Translations under genes and position numbers: made by a program
The notes under the pieces: model-generated
Told to the model about the DNA's origin: nothing
Database searches by the model: none
What the model saw: the letters and a program-made list of their open reading frames with translations, nothing else
Shown here: positions 14,442 to 16,865 of the stretch, one piece after another
Layout of the letters: every line of letters starts with the position of its first letter
Position numbering within the stretch: position 1 is the stretch's first letter
Assembly: GCA_012839665.1 (NCBI GenBank)
Contig: DUMX01000186.1
Span: 1-16,865 of the forward strand
Source of the DNA: Gelria sp.
GTDB lineage: Bacteria; Bacillota; Syntrophomonadia; Syntrophomonadales; Syntrophomonadaceae
Length of the DNA stretch: 16,865 bases
Direction of reading: 5' to 3'

Positions 14442-15244
14442 AGGTACTTTTGGTTAATAACCGATATAAAGAAAACACTGTAGAAATGGCGCAAGAGCTG
14501 GCTCATAAACTGGCTACCCTTAATATTACCGTGGTAATGGAAGCTGATAATATTGATCAGCCCCCGGATTTAGTTATTGTTCTGGGTGGTGATGGCACTA
14601 TTTTAAGAGCGGCTCGACAGTATGCTTATAAAAATTCGCCGGTATTAGGTATTAACATGGGGACGGTTGGGTTTTTAAGCAATATTAAAATAGAGGAACT
14701 GGAGCAATATCTGCACCAGTTGTTATCTGGTGATTATAGTCTGGATAAACGTATGATGTTGGCCATAGATATTTGCGAAGATACCGAAATTAGGGAAAGT
14801 TTTTATTGTCTTAATGATGTAGTGATAAGAGCCACTACCCCGCGTATGGTAAGCTTTAACCTGGCTCTAGATGGTCAGATTCCCGGAACTTATCGGGGGG
14901 ACGGGTTAATTATTGCTTCTCCTACCGGCTCTACTGCTTACTCCCTTTCTGCCGGCGGTCCCGTATGTGACCCGGAACTGGAATCGTTTATTATTACTCC
15001 TATTGCTCCCCATTTTATTAATGTCAGGCCCCTGGTCGTATCCTCTCGGCGCGTTTTAGAAATTACTCCGGTGGAATGTCAGGATGCTATTATCTGTATA
15101 GATGGTCAAATCAGGAGGAATTTTAAACCTGATAATAGTATTAAAGTCAGACAAGCCGAGTTTAAACTGCAACTGGTAGATTTAAAAGGAACTGGTTTTT
15201 TCAGTAGCTTGGAGAGCAGGTTACGGCGTATAGAGGGGATGTAA
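14438..15244 (+). CDS. nadK: NAD kinase
   Basis: The 268-residue enzyme phosphorylates NAD to NADP. It has the GGDGT motif (50-54, catalytic D52), the NDVVIRATTPRM segment, and the NAD-binding block YRGDGLIIASPTGSTAYSLS followed by AGGP. The C-terminal beta-sandwich ends DLKGTGFFSSLESRL. It starts at TTG overlapping the tlyA TGA, with GGAGG at 14424-14428, 9 bases away. Its product supplies the NADP that reductive steps of the same operon's isoprenoid and folate pathways would need, which is inference. Confidence 0.95.
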   Translation: MKVLLVNNRYKENTVEMAQELAHKLATLNITVVMEADNIDQPPDLVIVLGGDGTILRAARQYAYKNSPVLGINMGTVGFLSNIKIEELEQYLHQLLSGDYSLDKRMMLAIDICEDTEIRESFYCLNDVVIRATTPRMVSFNLALDGQIPGTYRGDGLIIASPTGSTAYSLSAGGPVCDPELESFIITPIAPHFINVRPLVVSSRRVLEITPVECQDAIICIDGQIRRNFKPDNSIKVRQAEFKLQLVDLKGTGFFSSLESRLRRIEGM

Positions 15245-15260
15245 TGCGAGGAGGATTGTT

Positions 15261-15713
15261 ATGAAGGTTCGGCGTAGGTTCAGTATTATCGATATTATTT
15301 CTAGCCAGCGTGTTTCTACACAGGAGGAACTTTGCGAAATTTTAAAAAATATTGGCTACGATGTAACCCAGGCTACAGTATCCCGGGATATTAAGGAACT
15401 GCAGCTTATTAAAATATCTGATAATGAGGGTTACTACTATGCTTTACCTGATAATAGCCCCATTCAAAATTCCCGAGAACGTATGCACAGGCTTTTTAAA
15501 GACTCGGTAATCTCCATTGATTATAGTGAAAATATAGTAGTCATTAAAACTCTTCCCGGTGCAGCACAGTCAATAGCTTTGCTTATAGATACTGCTGAAC
15601 TGGAAAATGTCCTGGGAACCGTTGCCGGAGATGATACTATTATGGTAGTAGTGAAACCACTAAAAGCCGTGAAGGAAATTGTAGAGGAGTTCGAAGAATT
15701 GATTAATTCGTAG
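15261..15713 (+). CDS. argR: Arginine repressor ArgR/AhrC
   Basis: The 150-residue protein has an N-terminal winged helix (about 1-65) with recognition helix QATVSRDIKELQLIK (S41, R42) and a C-terminal oligomerisation and arginine-binding domain. LPGAAQSIALLID (98-110) and GTVAGDDTIMVV (119-130, D124 and D125 binding arginine) are the family marks. The usual GTA at the trimer interface reads GAA here. It represses arginine synthesis genes and can activate catabolic genes. ATG has GAGGAGG upstream. I see no ARG-box-like operator near it. Position between nadK and recN matches Bacillus ahrC. Confidence 0.95.
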   Translation: MKVRRRFSIIDIISSQRVSTQEELCEILKNIGYDVTQATVSRDIKELQLIKISDNEGYYYALPDNSPIQNSRERMHRLFKDSVISIDYSENIVVIKTLPGAAQSIALLIDTAELENVLGTVAGDDTIMVVVKPLKAVKEIVEEFEELINS

Positions 15714-15726
15714 GTTAAATTAAAAA

Positions 15727-15806
15727 AACCGCGTAAATCCTTATAAATCCGCGTTATCCGCGTCAAAAAAATTTAAAAGTCAGTGGCCTTCAGTGTCAAA
15801 AAACAC
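15727..15806 (-). repeat. Dispersed GACGCGGAT-type repeat, inverted copy
   Basis: Read on the minus strand it gives GACACTGAAGGCCACTGACT, an AT-rich stretch, then GACGCGGATAACGCGG, ATTTATAAGGATTTACGCGG. These are the same two modules as at 7840-7941 but in swapped order and opposite orientation. It occupies most of the argR-recN gap. Confidence 0.75.
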
Positions 15807-15836
15807 TATTTTCTTATTTCCTGGAGGGTGGTAGGT

Positions 15837-16808
15837 ATGTTACAGGAGATATACATAAGTAATTTCGTGCTTATTGATGAACTGCGCATAGAATTCAGCG
15901 ATGGTTTGAATGTGTTAAGTGGTGAAACCGGAGCAGGCAAATCAATAATTATAGATGCCCTGGGCTTAATTATGGGTGAACGAGTAAGAATGGATTGGGT
16001 TCGCGACACCAGCCGCAAAGCAATTGCTGAGGCGGTTTTTCTTTTACCCTCAGGTAGTGAAGGCCTGTTATTTCTTATTGAAAACGGTTTAATGGAGGAA
16101 GATGAGGACAGGCTTATTGTCAGTCGGGAGATTAATCCTGGTGGTAGAAGCTCAGCCCGCATTAACGCACGCAATGTTACGGCCGGAGTCCTGCGAGAAC
16201 TAGCTGCCCTGCTTTTGGACATGCACCTGCAGCATGAGCATCTCAGTATCCTGAAACCTGATAAATATTTAGATTACCTCGACAACTTTGCAGAAGGGTC
16301 AGCAGAGCTGCTGTTAGAAGTTGGAAATATATATCAGAATTTAAAGGAGCGGCAGCAGGAATTAGAAACACTTGAACGCAGCCATAAGGATAAACTGCAG
16401 CAGATGGAGCTTCTCGCTTATCAGATTGACGAAATTGAAAAGGCTGATTTGCATGAAGGTGAAGAAGAAGAACTTAACCTGCTTAAAACCCGGATTACGA
16501 ATGCGGCCAGTCTGCTGGAAGGTGCCAATTCGGTTCAAAGTTGCCTTTATAGCGGCGAAATTGGACGCAATGCTTATGATTTGGTAGCCAAAGCCCTGGA
16601 TACAGTTAATGATCTGAAATCAGAAGATTTTTTTGCTGATTTGAGTAAAGAACTGGAAGAAATCTATTATAATCTGCAGGATATGGCTCAGAGATTAGAT
16701 TCGTTTCGGCAGGGCCTGGATTTTCAACCCCAACAACTAGAAGATTTCATTTTCAAACGTGAAATTAGATACAACCGGTCTTCCACCTCTTCTAGTTGTT
16801 GGGGTTGA
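15837..16808 (+). CDS. recN: DNA repair protein RecN, interrupted by an inverted duplication
   Basis: RecN is an SMC-like ATPase in double-strand break repair. Seen: the N-terminal head with LQEIYISNFVLIDELRIEF and Walker A GETGAGKS (29-36), the LDMHLQHEHLSIL block, and the start of the coiled coil. ATG at 15837 is chosen because GGAGGG lies 8 bases upstream and the protein then begins at the family's conserved start. An earlier in-frame ATG at 15783 falls in a repeat. Full-length RecN has about 560 residues. Here only 302 native codons are present: from 16745 the sequence turns into its own reverse complement and the frame ends after a nonsense tail at 16806-16808. Minus-strand reading of 16787-16745 gives EVEDRLYLISRLKMK, the expected RecN continuation. 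The break is therefore not a natural C-terminus. Confidence 0.88.
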   Translation: MLQEIYISNFVLIDELRIEFSDGLNVLSGETGAGKSIIIDALGLIMGERVRMDWVRDTSRKAIAEAVFLLPSGSEGLLFLIENGLMEEDEDRLIVSREINPGGRSSARINARNVTAGVLRELAALLLDMHLQHEHLSILKPDKYLDYLDNFAEGSAELLLEVGNIYQNLKERQQELETLERSHKDKLQQMELLAYQIDEIEKADLHEGEEEELNLLKTRITNAASLLEGANSVQSCLYSGEIGRNAYDLVAKALDTVNDLKSEDFFADLSKELEEIYYNLQDMAQRLDSFRQGLDFQPQQLEDFIFKREIRYNRSSTSSSCWG

Positions 16809-16865
16809 AAATCCAGGCCCTGCCGAAACGAATCTAATCTCTGAGCCATATCCTGCAGATTATAA
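16667..16865. repeat. Fold-back inverted duplication with 78-base arms
   Basis: Bases 16667-16744 are exactly reverse-complementary to 16788-16865, separated by 43 bases (16745-16787). The right arm runs to the last base of the window. The 43-base centre is itself recN sequence in reverse orientation. This is the typical form of a template-switch chimera from multiple displacement amplification, or of an assembly error at a contig end. A real inverted duplication is possible but less likely. Confidence 0.9.

Noticed and set aside
15783..15836. Longer RecN N-terminus from ATG at 15783
   Set aside because: These 18 codons fall in the dispersed repeat and have no ribosome site, whereas ATG at 15837 has GGAGGG at good spacing and begins the conserved RecN sequence.
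15806..16222. 138-codon minus-strand open frame
   Set aside because: It is antisense to the RecN ATPase head and Ser/Arg-rich in the manner of a shadow frame.
1..16865. CRISPR array, tRNA or rRNA genes, prophage or transposase genes
   Set aside because: No regularly spaced repeats, no tRNA cloverleaf or rRNA sequence and no recombinase-like proteins were seen. The only mobile-looking DNA is non-coding repeats.

Overview
The window reads as a chromosomal segment of a spore-forming, Gram-positive anaerobe of the Clostridia. Support comes from the SpoIIIA sporulation genes at the left edge, strong GGAGG-type ribosome binding sites, frequent TTG and GTG starts, and the Firmicutes order accB-accC-asp23-nusB-folD-xseA-xseB-ispA-dxs-tlyA-argR-recN. 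A Syntrophomonadaceae or Peptococcaceae relative would fit. That placement is inferred from gene content and from memory of related genomes, not from a search. Every supported protein gene is on the + strand.

Layout. Positions 2-624 hold the C-terminal end of spoIIIAG and all of spoIIIAH. After a 249-base spacer with a good sigma-A promoter and a near-perfect palindrome come two biotin-enzyme genes. The first (874-2769) is a carboxyltransferase fused to a complete AccB-type biotin carrier, and the second (2780-4123) is biotin carboxylase. An alkaline-shock cluster follows: Asp23/YqhY, a terminator-like hairpin, AmaP and a DUF2273 protein (4244-5506). Next are nusB, a divergent Kae1/TsaD paralogue, a FolD-like protein with an eroded dinucleotide site, xseA, xseB and ispA (5551-10416).

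Between ispA and dxs lies about 720 bases with no believable protein gene. I identify it as the ole gene for OLE (ornate, large, extremophilic) RNA. It has its own extended -10 promoter and several long-range and local stems, and oapA, the gene for the RNA's membrane partner, follows directly. The OapA here carries the family's DxxxD signature. The right part is dxs, tlyA, nadK, argR and the first 302 codons of recN, packed with short overlaps.

How the genes work together. The left block makes biotin-dependent carboxylation machinery (pyruvate or acetyl-CoA carboxylation) and the Asp23 proteins. The middle and right block combine DNA repair (XseAB, RecN), one-carbon metabolism (FolD-like), isoprenoid synthesis (IspA, Dxs), NADP supply (NadK), rRNA methylation (TlyA) and arginine control (ArgR), with OLE RNA and OapA placed inside. 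This is the genomic setting described for OLE RNAs in Firmicutes.

Non-coding mobile-looking DNA is scattered in the spacers: one family of GACGCGGAT-type repeats at four places, a 108-base element with terminal inverted repeats touching the xseB stop codon, and a short GAATTGA tandem repeat. The last 200 bases form a fold-back inverted duplication inside recN. It breaks the reading frame, and the true recN continuation is readable on the opposite strand, which is most simply an amplification or assembly chimera.
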